From an uncultured Prevotellaceae bacterium (GTDB taxonomy: Bacteria > Bacteroidota > Bacteroidia > Bacteroidales > Bacteroidaceae), in the NCBI GenBank assembly GCA_946188395.1, contig CAMHUU010000004.1, positions 1-64,000 on the forward strand: a DNA stretch of 64,000 nt, given 5' to 3'. The first letter of the stretch is position 1. Each line of letters begins with the position of its first letter. Shown piece after piece: positions 14,873-23,358 of the stretch. Made by a program: the position numbers and the translations under genes. The notes under the pieces were generated by a model. The model had not been told where the DNA came from and searched no databases. It saw only the letters and a program-made list of their open reading frames with translations.

Positions 14873-17270
14873 TGTGTATGAGCCTTTCAAGAACAAGGAA
14901 GGTCGGATCGTTCCAGGGGTGAAGCCTCACCCCATGGAATGGTCGGAGATTAAAGCGAAGGTGTTGACGCGACAGGACGTGCGCGAAAAAATCATGGCAC
15001 ACCGCGAGGGGCAGGAGGGTATGAAGATTCAGCTGCCTGCCATCTGCTTCGTGGGACGGTCGACATCGACACGCAAGGCGAGCGCGATGGTGCCTACGCA
15101 GCTGGTGATGATTGACATTGACCACTGCCGGGAACCGGAAAAGGCATGGGATGCCATCAAGGCCCGGCTGACGGAACAGCTGGGCTGGGACTGGGTGGTG
15201 GACAACGTGATGGTGGCTCACTTGACGCCGAGCCGGGGGCTGCACCTGTTCTTCAAGAGCCAGCCAGGCTGCGCGACGCTGCAGGAGAACATGGCATGGA
15301 TGAACGAGGTTTGCGACTTCGGGCAGTATGGCGACTACGACGAGGTGGTGCACGACTTTGCGCGCATCTCGTTTGCCTTTCTGCCTGAGGAGCTGCTGTT
15401 TGAGAGTGCACACCTGCTGCTGAATACGGGAACGGAGTTCCCTGAGATACTCGTAAACGAGAATCTCGAATGTGGAATGAGGAATGAGGAATGTGGAATG
15501 AGGAATGTGGAGTGTGGAATGAAGAATGTGGAGTGTGGAGTACCGACATTGACGGAGGAGGATATGGCGGAAATAGAGCGGTATGACTACTGTGGGGTGC
15601 CGGTGAAGCTGATTGTCGAAAAATGGGTGGAGACGAAGGGCGAGCCGGGCCACGGACAGGTGCACAACTACTACAACGACATGGTGAAGAATTTCCGCAA
15701 CCTGGTGAACAACGACAAGCGTGTGCTGTTTGGTCTGCTGCCGCGATTCGGTCACTCGGCAGAGGAGTGCTGGGGTAGCATAGAGTCGATATGCAGGAAG
15801 AACACGACATCGAAGCACGAAAGGGGATTCTACGCGTTTCTGGTGAAGAACGGTTTCTACCAGGAGGAAATGAACAGGAGTCTGAAACAGTTCATGCTGG
15901 ATGAGAAGAACACAGCGGAACCGACCCCTTTGTGTACTTTGCCGTGGATGCCGCCGGTGTTCCGCGAACTGATAGGGATGGCACCGAAGGACTTCAAGGT
16001 GTCGGCATGTAATGCGCTGCTGCCCATCATGGGTACGTTGACGAGCTATCTGGAGGCGGAATACTACTTCGACGCGAGAATCCACACGACGTCGTTCTTC
16101 TCGGTAGTCCATGCACCGGCTGGTGTGGGTAAGGGCTTTGCCGAGCGTTATATGAATCTGCTGACAGAGCAGCTGGCTCAGCGCGACGCGGTGCAGAGTC
16201 GGCGTGAGGAGATATACACGAAGACCGTCAACAGGAAGGGCGACAACGAGAAGGCTCCGGAGGATCCGTGTACGAGTCTGCGTATCATGCCGACGAAGAA
16301 TTCGGAGACGGAACTGCTGCAGAAACAGCGCAACAACCACGGATACCACATGCTGACATTTGCCGAGGAGGTGGACTCGTGGGCCAAGGGCGTGAAGGCT
16401 GCGGGTGGCAACAAGGACGACATGCTGCGTGTGGCGTGGGACAACGGGAAGTATGGCCAGCAGTTTAAGGGTACGAACACGTTCAAGGGTAAGGTGAACT
16501 TGTACTGGAACGTGCTGATAACGGGTACGCTGCCCCGTGTGCTGGCTTACTTCAAGAACGTGGAGGACGGACTGGTGACGCGCTGCTCGTTTACGACCAT
16601 CTATAACCAGGAGTTTGCGGAAGCGGCTGTGTGGAAACGGCTGACGGAGAAGGAACGGGGGGTGATAGAGCGTTTTCTGGAGCGATGCGACCGGAACACG
16701 TACACGAAGCCCTGCACGCTGACGGAGGACGATGTGATGAGCATTCCCGAGTCGCAGTTTGACAAGGAGGTGGACTGGCGCTTCACGTTCCGCGAGAAGC
16801 AGCGGGTGAGCATGGAATGGCTCAGACCAGCCATCGAGCGATTTCTGAAGGCGGAACTGATGAAGGCGTCGCTGAACTACGACCGGGCAAGAGACACGTT
16901 CCGAAAGCGTGTGGCGGTGCGTGGATTCCGGCTGGGCATGATGATGTATGCGCTGTGGGAGAAGCCGAGGCGGTCGGACCTGATGAAGTGCATACCGTTC
17001 ATAGAATGGTGGATGAAGCAGGACCTGGAAAGTTCGCTGGAGCTGTGGGGCGTGCGATACAACAACGAGACGGAGACGGAGCCCAGCATCAGCCAGCGGA
17101 GCCTGTACACGGCATTGCCGGCGGAGTTTACCAAGACGGACATCTTCAACGAGTGTCTGAGGCAGAACATCAAGACTCCGGTGCGTGTGATTACCTGCAA
17201 GTGGAAACAGCTGGGTGTGATAGAGAAAACAGGAAAGGGAGAGTATAAGAAAGTAGAGTTGAGAGTTTAG
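14862..17270 (+). CDS. VirE-N / DUF3987 primase-helicase-like protein
   Basis: The 802-residue protein has a BT4734-type VirE N-terminal region (about residues 1-200, with VMIDIDHC near residue 85 as an acidic primase-like motif). A DUF3987 region follows with a Walker A loop HAPAGVGKG (K424) and downstream acidic residues. Such proteins occur in Bacteroidales islands and phages and are thought to act in element replication; that role is inferred from the family. Residues about 201-228 are odd: a run of seven-residue copies of CGMRNVE encoded by the repetitive DNA described at 15466-15545. Two unlisted long frames on the opposite strand are shadows. Confidence 0.8.
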   Translation: MIFDVYEPFKNKEGRIVPGVKPHPMEWSEIKAKVLTRQDVREKIMAHREGQEGMKIQLPAICFVGRSTSTRKASAMVPTQLVMIDIDHCREPEKAWDAIKARLTEQLGWDWVVDNVMVAHLTPSRGLHLFFKSQPGCATLQENMAWMNEVCDFGQYGDYDEVVHDFARISFAFLPEELLFESAHLLLNTGTEFPEILVNENLECGMRNEECGMRNVECGMKNVECGVPTLTEEDMAEIERYDYCGVPVKLIVEKWVETKGEPGHGQVHNYYNDMVKNFRNLVNNDKRVLFGLLPRFGHSAEECWGSIESICRKNTTSKHERGFYAFLVKNGFYQEEMNRSLKQFMLDEKNTAEPTPLCTLPWMPPVFRELIGMAPKDFKVSACNALLPIMGTLTSYLEAEYYFDARIHTTSFFSVVHAPAGVGKGFAERYMNLLTEQLAQRDAVQSRREEIYTKTVNRKGDNEKAPEDPCTSLRIMPTKNSETELLQKQRNNHGYHMLTFAEEVDSWAKGVKAAGGNKDDMLRVAWDNGKYGQQFKGTNTFKGKVNLYWNVLITGTLPRVLAYFKNVEDGLVTRCSFTTIYNQEFAEAAVWKRLTEKERGVIERFLERCDRNTYTKPCTLTEDDVMSIPESQFDKEVDWRFTFREKQRVSMEWLRPAIERFLKAELMKASLNYDRARDTFRKRVAVRGFRLGMMMYALWEKPRRSDLMKCIPFIEWWMKQDLESSLELWGVRYNNETETEPSISQRSLYTALPAEFTKTDIFNECLRQNIKTPVRVITCKWKQLGVIEKTGKGEYKKVELRV
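15466..15545 (+). repeat. GGAATGTGGAATGA-type repeat inside the DUF3987 gene
   Basis: About four copies of a 21-bp unit built from GGAATG(A/T)GGAATG. The same word family occurs between genes at 23309-23358 and 30051-30090 and inside metH near 45717. Here it stays in frame. Confidence 0.85.
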
Positions 17271-17293
17271 AGTTGAGAGTTTAGAGTTTAGAG
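17254..17293 (+). repeat. GAGAGTTTAGAGTT tandem repeat
   Basis: Degenerate 7-bp words of the form GAGTTTA fill the junction between the DUF3987 gene and the next gene, covering the DUF3987 stop codon. A related run in reverse orientation lies at 56375-56415 between murD and mraY. Confidence 0.75.
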
Positions 17294-17298
17294 AAGAT

Positions 17299-17742
17299 AT
17301 GAAAAAGGAACTGAAAAAACAGGTGAATGAACTGTTGGCAAGCCGCTCTCCGTTTGGTATCCAGGCGGAGGGCAGGCTGCTGACCTACGAACGGGCCGGG
17401 CAGGCTTACTACGAGGCATTGATGCTGCTATGGTCGGAATTCCCGAGGGGATTCATCGACGTGCCTCTGTTTATGTGGAAACACCAGGGACTGAGCATCA
17501 CGGAAGCCCGCCAGGTGTGCCACCATAAGGAGTACTGCCTGTGCCGGATATGGGACGCGGACGACAAGGATCGTCGCAACCAGTTGCGCCAGGTGCTGCA
17601 GGTGCTGCTGCGGGTGACGGAGGTGGACTTCGACGAGGAGGCGTATCAGACGGCGCTGACGAGTATGGACATCTGGCTGGTGCAGAACCATGTGGCAGAA
17701 CGGACGGAGAACGGAGCAATGGTGAGTTTTGTGAAAAGGTAA
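17299..17742 (+). CDS. hypothetical protein, 147 aa
   Basis: Last gene of the DUF3987 operon, 28 bp after it. Mixed helical protein with a WSEFPRGFIDVPLFMWKHQG segment near residue 45, no signal peptide and no known motif. Its position suggests that it belongs to the same island module, but nothing in the sequence gives a function. Confidence 0.6.
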   Translation: MKKELKKQVNELLASRSPFGIQAEGRLLTYERAGQAYYEALMLLWSEFPRGFIDVPLFMWKHQGLSITEARQVCHHKEYCLCRIWDADDKDRRNQLRQVLQVLLRVTEVDFDEEAYQTALTSMDIWLVQNHVAERTENGAMVSFVKR

Positions 17743-17745
17743 AAA

Positions 17746-17769
17746 TGTTACTTTTGTTAATTGTTAATT
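17746..17769 (+). promoter_or_regulatory. promoter-like element before the M15 peptidase gene
   Basis: TACTTTTG (17749-17756) with TTTG 17 bp upstream, inside the GTTAnTTTTGTTAATTGTTAATT-type motif also present at 1240-1263 and 1377-1403. The short spacing makes strength uncertain. Confidence 0.45.
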
Positions 17770-17800
17770 CATAGGCGTTTTTATTTAATTGAAAAGGAAA

Positions 17801-18271
17801 ATGAAGAACGAAGGATTGAAACTCAGCGAGCATTTTTCGCTCGCTGAGATGACGAAGACAAGTGTGAAGACGAAGGATGGAAATATTCCGAGTCATGTAC
17901 ATATTGAGAACCTGAAGCGAGTCTGCGGATGGCTCGAGCGGTTGCGCCAGAGGTGCAACCTAAATGAAAAAGAAAAAATAGAAAATAAAGATGAGCCGAT
18001 TATTATTAATAGCGGGTACAGGAGTGCGGCGGTGAATAAGGCTGTGGGCGGAGCGCCGGGGAGCAACCACCTGACGGGGTGTGCAGTGGATATACGGTGC
18101 AAGGGGATAGAGCAGGCGATACGCTATGCGTTTATACTCTTAGACATCAGCGAGGAGAGTCAGGAACTGTTTGATGAGCTGCTGATAGAGAAAAGTTCCA
18201 AAAGTATTTGGGTACATTTCGCTGTGCGGCCCTGCGAAAATCGACGGCGAATCGATTTTCTTAAGACATAA
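17801..18271 (+). CDS. M15-family D-Ala-D-Ala peptidase (endolysin-like)
   Basis: The start is set at ATG 17801 (MKNEGLKLSEHFSLAEM) rather than TTG 17789. The 156-residue protein carries the metal-binding SNHLTGCAVDI motif (SxHxxGxAxD, about residues 83-93) and a C-terminal WVHFAV His, both hallmarks of peptidase M15A. IINSGYRSAAVNKAVGG is also typical. It should cleave peptide stems of peptidoglycan. Without a signal peptide it resembles phage or island lysins found beside DUF3987 genes in Bacteroidales. An insertion-like Lys/Glu-rich stretch (about residues 48-62) is unusual for the family. Confidence 0.85.
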   Translation: MKNEGLKLSEHFSLAEMTKTSVKTKDGNIPSHVHIENLKRVCGWLERLRQRCNLNEKEKIENKDEPIIINSGYRSAAVNKAVGGAPGSNHLTGCAVDIRCKGIEQAIRYAFILLDISEESQELFDELLIEKSSKSIWVHFAVRPCENRRRIDFLKT

Positions 18272-18297
18272 GGGTCGTCGCTACGCTCCTCAAAATT

Positions 18298-18325
18298 ATA
18301 TCATGGGGTCTGTCCCTCCGATACA
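18298..18325 (-). repeat. GGGACAGACC repeat, copy 1
   Basis: A 28-bp sequence identical to 20086-20113; on the minus strand it contains TGTATCGGAGGGACAGACC. A related version lies in the uracil-permease leader (37371-37391, plus strand). The two exact copies flank the FMN-binding/DUF4421 gene pair. Confidence 0.75.
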
Positions 18326-18359
18326 TAAAATATCCGAAACTACTACTCGGAACGAAATT

Positions 18360-18752
18360 TTATGAATAAAATGATTGAATTTTATGTTGTTTGTTTTGGA
18401 TTTTCAGATAAAAAGGATTTGAAAAAATAGGATTCGTAACCTCTGACACGCCTTTCATCAGCGCACGGCTTGTTACCGTGGCACCTGTCATGGCATCCAC
18501 GCCAGTGCCATTAGCCTTGATGATCTGGGGTATCAGTTCGTCGAACACGATGTCGCCGATATGGGGTGTCTCATGCTGCTCCAGCACCTTGATATCCGTG
18601 ACACACGAGTCGCTGAACGTTACGCTCAAACGGATATCGCCGTTGTTACCCTGTGTAGTCACCTCATAGGTGCCTGCCTGAAACGTCAGCGTCTCTTGTT
18701 TGCAACCGCAGATTAGGATGGCGGCGACTATTAAATACAGCATCTTTTTCAT
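18360..18752 (-). CDS. FMN-binding domain lipoprotein
   Basis: A 130-residue protein with a lipoprotein signal ending ILICGC (Cys17) and one FMN-bind domain. The TGATVTSRAL motif near residue 90 is the site where a flavin is attached through Thr in related proteins such as RnfG/NqrC. It probably sits in the periplasm and shuttles electrons, but no redox partner is adjacent. It lies 11 bp downstream of the DUF4421 gene and is likely co-transcribed with it. Confidence 0.75.
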   Translation of the reverse strand: MKKMLYLIVAAILICGCKQETLTFQAGTYEVTTQGNNGDIRLSVTFSDSCVTDIKVLEQHETPHIGDIVFDELIPQIIKANGTGVDAMTGATVTSRALMKGVSEVTNPIFSNPFYLKIQNKQHKIQSFYS

Positions 18753-18763
18753 AACACCTATTA

Positions 18764-20035
18764 TTATAATCTCACACCTACAGATGCATTGACGTACCAG
18801 TCATTCAGATGCCCGTGCATCGCATTATGCCTGTAGTTGAAGTTATTGAACTGCCCATTGACATTGACAAAGTAGCGGCTCCAGTTGTAAGTGAGGGAAA
18901 GCCGTGCGGTGAAGTTCAGCGCCACGCGGTTGTTGCACGAGTGTTCCCCAGTACTCTGAATTTTGTAATTGTCAGCGAACTCGTAACCCTCCACAGATAT
19001 TCCTTGATCAGCCAATATCTCAAGCATAATTAGCTCAAATAAATTAGTGTTTGCTATCTCCTTGAAATTGGTGGAGTAAGTGTTGATGCGGGTGCGGTTC
19101 ACCAGCGTCACCATCGGCATGGCCATCGCGCTGACAAGCCATCCTTTGGCAGGCACGAAGTTATAGGCATAGCCACCGCCGATGGCCAGCTGATACTGGC
19201 GCAAGCGGCCGATGCCGTCCATCCAATAGATGGTTTCGGCATTCCGTTTGTCGGCATAGTCGAAATCAGCGTAGTAGCCCATCAGTCCCACGAGTGGTGA
19301 CCCTGCCGAGCGAACCTGGATGGTCTTCTGGTTGTAGGCGGCAGCATAGGAGAATTTCTTGTGGTTAAAGATGTAGAAACCGTCGAAAATCAAGGTCTTG
19401 ATGGAAATGGGCGAGGACAATTGTTCATCGAACGTCTCATTCCATTGGTGTGTCTCTCCCCAGTCCGTGTAAGTGATTTTGTCCGTTTCCTCATCATAAT
19501 GCTCTATCGACCTGCTTTTTGCTGCTCCCGAAAAGTGATTCTCCATGGTGTTAGACTTGAACTTGTGCCAACGCAGGTTCAGGCTATACCACCTGCCCAC
19601 ACTTCTCAGCGTCAGGTTCTGGCTCTTGTCGCCACCGACAGGGAAGGAGTAGCTGATACTCAAGCCCTTGTAACCCACTTTGACACCTATCGAGGTCGAG
19701 ACCTTTGTTCTGATGCGCGTGTCCATATCCATGTCACCTACCCCCTGCAAAAACGGCATGATGCCCTCTCCGTCAAACAGTTCTCCTCCGTCAATCGTGG
19801 AGAGCATCTGCAAGTCGGTCTGCGCCACACGGCTCTTGACGCTCACTTGCCAGGGCTGCTTTGGCGCCTTCACGTAGTTCGTGTCAACCCCGTGAACGAC
19901 ATTCTTGTTCACAAAGGCTTTCACCTTTGCAAGCAGGTTACTTTTCTCGTTTTCAGTTTGAGCCGTACCGATGCCAGCCACCATCAACAGACAGCAGCAG
20001 GCAACGATTTTCCGGTTCAAAACACTAATTATCAT
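18764..20035 (-). CDS. DUF4421 family outer-membrane protein
   Basis: A 423-residue exported protein (signal peptide with CCCLLMVAGIGTAQ). The mature part has alternating aromatic beta-strand segments, GYKGLSISYSFPV and a C-terminal strand ending in VGVRL, as expected of a beta-barrel in the outer membrane. The pattern matches the Bacteroidales DUF4421 family, whose function is unknown. It is followed closely by the FMN-binding lipoprotein gene. No promoter was found in the short gap upstream, so it may be read from the nuclease operon. Confidence 0.75.
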   Translation of the reverse strand: MIISVLNRKIVACCCLLMVAGIGTAQTENEKSNLLAKVKAFVNKNVVHGVDTNYVKAPKQPWQVSVKSRVAQTDLQMLSTIDGGELFDGEGIMPFLQGVGDMDMDTRIRTKVSTSIGVKVGYKGLSISYSFPVGGDKSQNLTLRSVGRWYSLNLRWHKFKSNTMENHFSGAAKSRSIEHYDEETDKITYTDWGETHQWNETFDEQLSSPISIKTLIFDGFYIFNHKKFSYAAAYNQKTIQVRSAGSPLVGLMGYYADFDYADKRNAETIYWMDGIGRLRQYQLAIGGGYAYNFVPAKGWLVSAMAMPMVTLVNRTRINTYSTNFKEIANTNLFELIMLEILADQGISVEGYEFADNYKIQSTGEHSCNNRVALNFTARLSLTYNWSRYFVNVNGQFNNFNYRHNAMHGHLNDWYVNASVGVRL

Positions 20036-20051
20036 CCTTTGCTTTTTATGT

Positions 20052-20082
20052 TACCGCCGAGGGAGTCGAACCCTCGGCGGTA
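20052..20082. terminator. perfect 12-bp stem-loop resembling a tRNA T-arm
   Basis: CCGCCGAGGG (20054-20063), loop of 7, CCCTCGGCGG (20071-20080), extended by TA/TA. On the minus strand the loop reads TTCGACT, as in a tRNA T-loop. No other tRNA part is present. A terminator without a T-tract, or an attachment-type palindrome, are the options. Confidence 0.45.
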
Positions 20083-20085
20083 TAT

Positions 20086-20113
20086 ATCATGGGGTCTGTC
20101 CCTCCGATACAGT
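20086..20113 (-). repeat. GGGACAGACC repeat, copy 2
   Basis: Exact copy of 18298-18325, just downstream of the nuclease stop codon on the minus strand. Confidence 0.75.
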
Positions 20114-20115
20114 AC

Positions 20116-20973
20116 TTACCAGTCGGACAGGGTAGCTGTGGCTTCGATGCGATTCTCTGTGGCGTCGTCGAGCTCGGGGAAGAAGTCGAGGCCCGTCAGG
20201 CGTTCCACGTCGTCGACAGTACATACTGCATCTGCCATGGGCTGTTTTTTGCCTTCGTTGCGATACAGGAAACCAATGGCCTTCGCTTTGCCCTGACGAC
20301 ACAGCACCACCTTGAAGAAGGCGTCGGGCACCCAGACGCGGTTCTTACCAATGGTTTTCTGTTCGCCCGAGGAACTGTAGACAGGACCGCAAACGATGTC
20401 GATGGCACCATACTCGCGGGCCCAGTCGCGACAGAGCATCTCCAAGTCGTTCCACTCGTATTTGTTCAGGCCGTGGTTCTGCGGACAGATATTGGTAAAG
20501 AGGAACGACTGCTCCATGGCCTCCTTGTCCCATTTGTTGTCGCCTGCCGGACACATGTGCCCACGGTCGTAGCGCGAATTATAGTAGTCGGCATCGGTAG
20601 CACGGGGCCTGCTGACGCTGACATCCTCGGTAAACACCTCGCCACTGCGTTGGTTTGAGCCGTAGGTGTGCGACTTCGTCAGGTGCCACGCCACCCAGTT
20701 GGGGTTTCTCGTTGCGTTGTTATACGACACGGTATAGCCCTTGCGGTGCAGAATCTGCTCGGGGCGGTCCTTCAGTGGGGCAGGGATCTCGTACAGCCTT
20801 ACCACTTTGGCCTTTTTAACTGCAGCTTGCTCCTCGGCAGTCAGCGGCTTTACTGATGCCTGACTACCATACAGTCCGTCTTTCTGTGCGGCTTCCCCAC
20901 CCTTGTTACTCTGACACGCCAGCACCAGAGCCGTCAGCGCCAGCAGCAGAACATTTCTATATTCTTTCATCAT
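20116..20973 (-). CDS. DNA/RNA non-specific endonuclease (NUC1 family) lipoprotein
   Basis: The catalytic DRGHMCPAGDN motif, with its His and metal-binding Asn context, is in the middle of the protein, followed by FLFTNICPQNHGLN typical of the NUC1/EndoG family. The start is set at 20973 (MMKEYRNVLLLALTALVLAC), which gives a lipoprotein signal and an overlap with the upstream stop; the 17 extra residues of a longer frame would spoil it. The protein should degrade DNA and RNA outside the cytoplasm, for nutrient recovery or defence. It is translationally linked to the phosphatase gene before it, which suggests joint phosphate or nucleotide scavenging. Confidence 0.88.
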   Translation of the reverse strand: MMKEYRNVLLLALTALVLACQSNKGGEAAQKDGLYGSQASVKPLTAEEQAAVKKAKVVRLYEIPAPLKDRPEQILHRKGYTVSYNNATRNPNWVAWHLTKSHTYGSNQRSGEVFTEDVSVSRPRATDADYYNSRYDRGHMCPAGDNKWDKEAMEQSFLFTNICPQNHGLNKYEWNDLEMLCRDWAREYGAIDIVCGPVYSSSGEQKTIGKNRVWVPDAFFKVVLCRQGKAKAIGFLYRNEGKKQPMADAVCTVDDVERLTGLDFFPELDDATENRIEATATLSDW

Positions 20974-22244
20974 TGCTTGTATTTTGCGAAACGCTCTGCG
21001 TAGAACGTCTTGAAGTCGCTCCATTTATAGTAGGGATAGCTGTCGGTGGGTACGGGCAGGGTGGCCTCCTCGCCGTTCAGCAGACACTTGACGAGAATGT
21101 CACCTTTACCACGATAAAACACCAGCTGGATGTTGCTGGCCTTGCAGGTCTCCCAGTTCTGGTAGTAGTATTTCACCTCGTTGGGGTCCTCAGGGTCTTT
21201 ATCAGCACCGTTGATACCCATCAGCACCGTCAGCGGACCCAGACAGGTGTCATGTCCGAAGCGCAGGTCGGCCACATGGTCGCTCGAGCCATTGAGTACG
21301 GCATCGGCCTTGCGGATGATGTCCTCGACGATGGGAATCATCTGCACGTGCGGACCGAACACCCACGAATACGACCCCAGGTTACCCCCCTCCCACTCGG
21401 CGGCAATCTCCTCGTCGGTAATGATGTTTCCCATCATTCCCTCGTGGCCGATGCTGGGCAGCGAGGTGTAGAGGTTGATGAGGTTGCTGGTCGTGTGGTG
21501 CAGGCGACCCGGCAGTCCCTCGGTGCTGGTAAACATACGCTGCACGATGCGGTCTCTCAGCACGTCGACGCCCTTGAATTGGTCGCGATGCTGTTCGTAG
21601 CGGGGCTTCAGACCCTTGGGGTAGTTGTGCTTCACGGGGTTCTGTCCGTCGGTAGGCACCACGCCATCCAACGTCATGCGAGACGACTGCTCCCTGATTT
21701 CCAGTTTCGGGTTACACTGCACCAGTTCCTGGCAGAATGCCGACATGCTGATGACACAGCGTCCCGCCAGCGACGAGATGGCCAACACGTTGCCGCCCTT
21801 GCAGAACACCTCGGGGAAGTTGTTGTACATGGTGCGGGCAATACCCTGGTGCTGTTGCCAGCCCAGCTCCGAAAGTTCGCTCACCCCCGCTTGCAGCTCG
21901 TCCTTGGCAGCCACGAACTTTTCCCTGAACGCCTCACCGGCAGGTGTCAGCAGCTGCTTCTCGTGGGCCACGCGCAGCAGCGAGTCCACCTCTTTATACA
22001 TAAAAGCGTTCCAATAATACCGCGAGCCGTGACGGGCATAGTGGCTGATATAAAACGCCCGATAGCCCTTCGGAGCCTTGGTCAGCTTCACGTCGTCGGT
22101 TTGCCTGTACGGATAGTCATTGCCGTATCCACGCCTCGGATCAGCCTTCAGCTGGTCCATCACTGCCAGGTTCTGGCTCCACGCCATTGTTGCCGTCAAA
22201 AGCAACAGCAACATACACATTTCACGCAAAATAGGTTTCTTCAT
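20970..22244 (-). CDS. secreted histidine acid phosphatase (phytase/MINPP-like)
   Basis: The signal peptide ends near MAWSQN. The mature protein has the phosphohistidine motif YARHGSRYY (about residues 70-78) and, near residue 322, FGHDTCL supplying the second catalytic His and the acid Asp (HD form). This is clade-2 histidine phosphatase, the group that contains phytases and multiple inositol polyphosphate phosphatases. It probably removes phosphate from extracellular organic phosphates. It precedes the endonuclease with an overlapping stop/start, so the pair is one operon. A TAATTTTG box (22281-22274, minus) lies 30 bp upstream of the start. Confidence 0.85.
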   Translation of the reverse strand: MKKPILREMCMLLLLLTATMAWSQNLAVMDQLKADPRRGYGNDYPYRQTDDVKLTKAPKGYRAFYISHYARHGSRYYWNAFMYKEVDSLLRVAHEKQLLTPAGEAFREKFVAAKDELQAGVSELSELGWQQHQGIARTMYNNFPEVFCKGGNVLAISSLAGRCVISMSAFCQELVQCNPKLEIREQSSRMTLDGVVPTDGQNPVKHNYPKGLKPRYEQHRDQFKGVDVLRDRIVQRMFTSTEGLPGRLHHTTSNLINLYTSLPSIGHEGMMGNIITDEEIAAEWEGGNLGSYSWVFGPHVQMIPIVEDIIRKADAVLNGSSDHVADLRFGHDTCLGPLTVLMGINGADKDPEDPNEVKYYYQNWETCKASNIQLVFYRGKGDILVKCLLNGEEATLPVPTDSYPYYKWSDFKTFYAERFAKYKQ

Positions 22245-22381
22245 TGTGATTCTGTTATTGATTAATCTGTTTGCAAAATTACAAAAAAAATTCGTACTGA
22301 GCAGAAAAAGAACAGAAAAGGTGCGTTTTTCTCTAGTTTTTTTGGTAATTTTGCACCCAGAATTAACTACGAGCCATTAAA

Positions 22382-23329
22382 ATGAGAAAAATGACCATGG
22401 TGTTGATGCTCCTGTTGTGGGCTGTGACCGCCAGCAGCGAACGGCTGGTGTTTACCACCGCATGGACTGCCCAGGCGCAGTTTGCAGGCTACTATGTGGC
22501 ACAGGAAAAGGGGTTTTTCAGCAAATTGGGGCTTGACGTGGTCATTCAGCACCCGTCGCTGACCAGTTCTGCCTTCCAGCGTCTGCAGACCGACCAGTGT
22601 GACGCTGCCAATTTCTCGCTGATGTCGGCCATCGATTTCATTTCTCAAGGCATTCCCCTGGTCAATATCTTCCAGGAATCGATGAACAGCAGCAACATTC
22701 TGGTGTCGCGGTGGTGCATGAACCCTATTGAGATGAAGGGCAAGAAGGTAGCCATCTTCAACAGCGATCCGAACTACCTGCTAATGGCGATGAGCAGGCG
22801 CGAGAAGTTGGACTACGAGTGGGTACCCTTTACGAGCGGCATCAACGTATTCCTGTCGGGTGCCGTCGACGCCACAATGGTGGTGAGCTACAATGAGTAT
22901 TACGAGCTTTTGCAGGCCGGGTTCCAGATGCCGGAGGAATATCTGTACCGTTTCAGCGAGCACGAATACAATATTCAGGAGAACGGCATTTACGTGAAGC
23001 GCGACTATTTCCTGACGCACCAAAACACGATATCGAAGTTTGTCATGGCCTGCCGTCGCGGCTGGGAGTGGGCAGCAGCTCACCCAGACGAGGCGCTGGA
23101 GATTGTGATGAAATACGTGAATCAGAACCACATCCAAACGAACCGTGCACTGCAGAAGCTGATGCTGAAGGAGGTGTTGCGCCTGCAGATAGACCGCGAT
23201 TCAAAGATGCGCGAATTCCGTGTGCGTGAGGACATGGTGAAGCTGGCCAGCCAGCTGATGTTTGAAAGCGGCCTCATCAAGCGCCAAGTGACATACAAAG
23301 AGGTGGTGGGAATGTGGAATGTGGAATGA
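22382..23329 (+). CDS. NMT1/THI5-like periplasmic substrate-binding protein
   Basis: The 315-residue protein has a signal peptide (MTMVLMLLLWAVTASS) and the fold signature of NMT1/SsuA-type binding proteins: VFTTAWTAQAQFAGYYVAQ then KGFF, and an LSGAVDATMV second-lobe motif. Such proteins normally feed an ABC importer, but no permease or ATPase gene is near. Instead it is the first gene of a signalling operon, so it may present a ligand to the Cache or TPR sensors downstream (inference). Its last codons (GMWNVE) are written by the GGAATGTGGAATGA repeat. Confidence 0.7.
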   Translation: MRKMTMVLMLLLWAVTASSERLVFTTAWTAQAQFAGYYVAQEKGFFSKLGLDVVIQHPSLTSSAFQRLQTDQCDAANFSLMSAIDFISQGIPLVNIFQESMNSSNILVSRWCMNPIEMKGKKVAIFNSDPNYLLMAMSRREKLDYEWVPFTSGINVFLSGAVDATMVVSYNEYYELLQAGFQMPEEYLYRFSEHEYNIQENGIYVKRDYFLTHQNTISKFVMACRRGWEWAAAHPDEALEIVMKYVNQNHIQTNRALQKLMLKEVLRLQIDRDSKMREFRVREDMVKLASQLMFESGLIKRQVTYKEVVGMWNVE

Positions 23330-23358
23330 GGAATGTGGAATGAGGAATGTGGAATGAA
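23309..23358 (+). repeat. GGAATGTGGAATGA repeat at gene junction
   Basis: About five repeat words overlap the end of the binding-protein gene and the presumed start of the next gene, so both termini are probably shaped by repeat growth. Confidence 0.85.

Noticed and set aside
14844..16349. 501-codon minus-strand frame
   Set aside because: It is opposite the DUF3987 gene, is rich in His/Arg/Val/Leu as shadow frames are, and has no family features.
20052..20082. A tRNA gene
   Set aside because: Only a T-arm-like palindrome is present; there is no D-arm, anticodon arm or acceptor 5' half.
20856..22265. 469-codon plus-strand frame
   Set aside because: Shadow of the histidine acid phosphatase gene, whose catalytic motifs are intact on the other strand.
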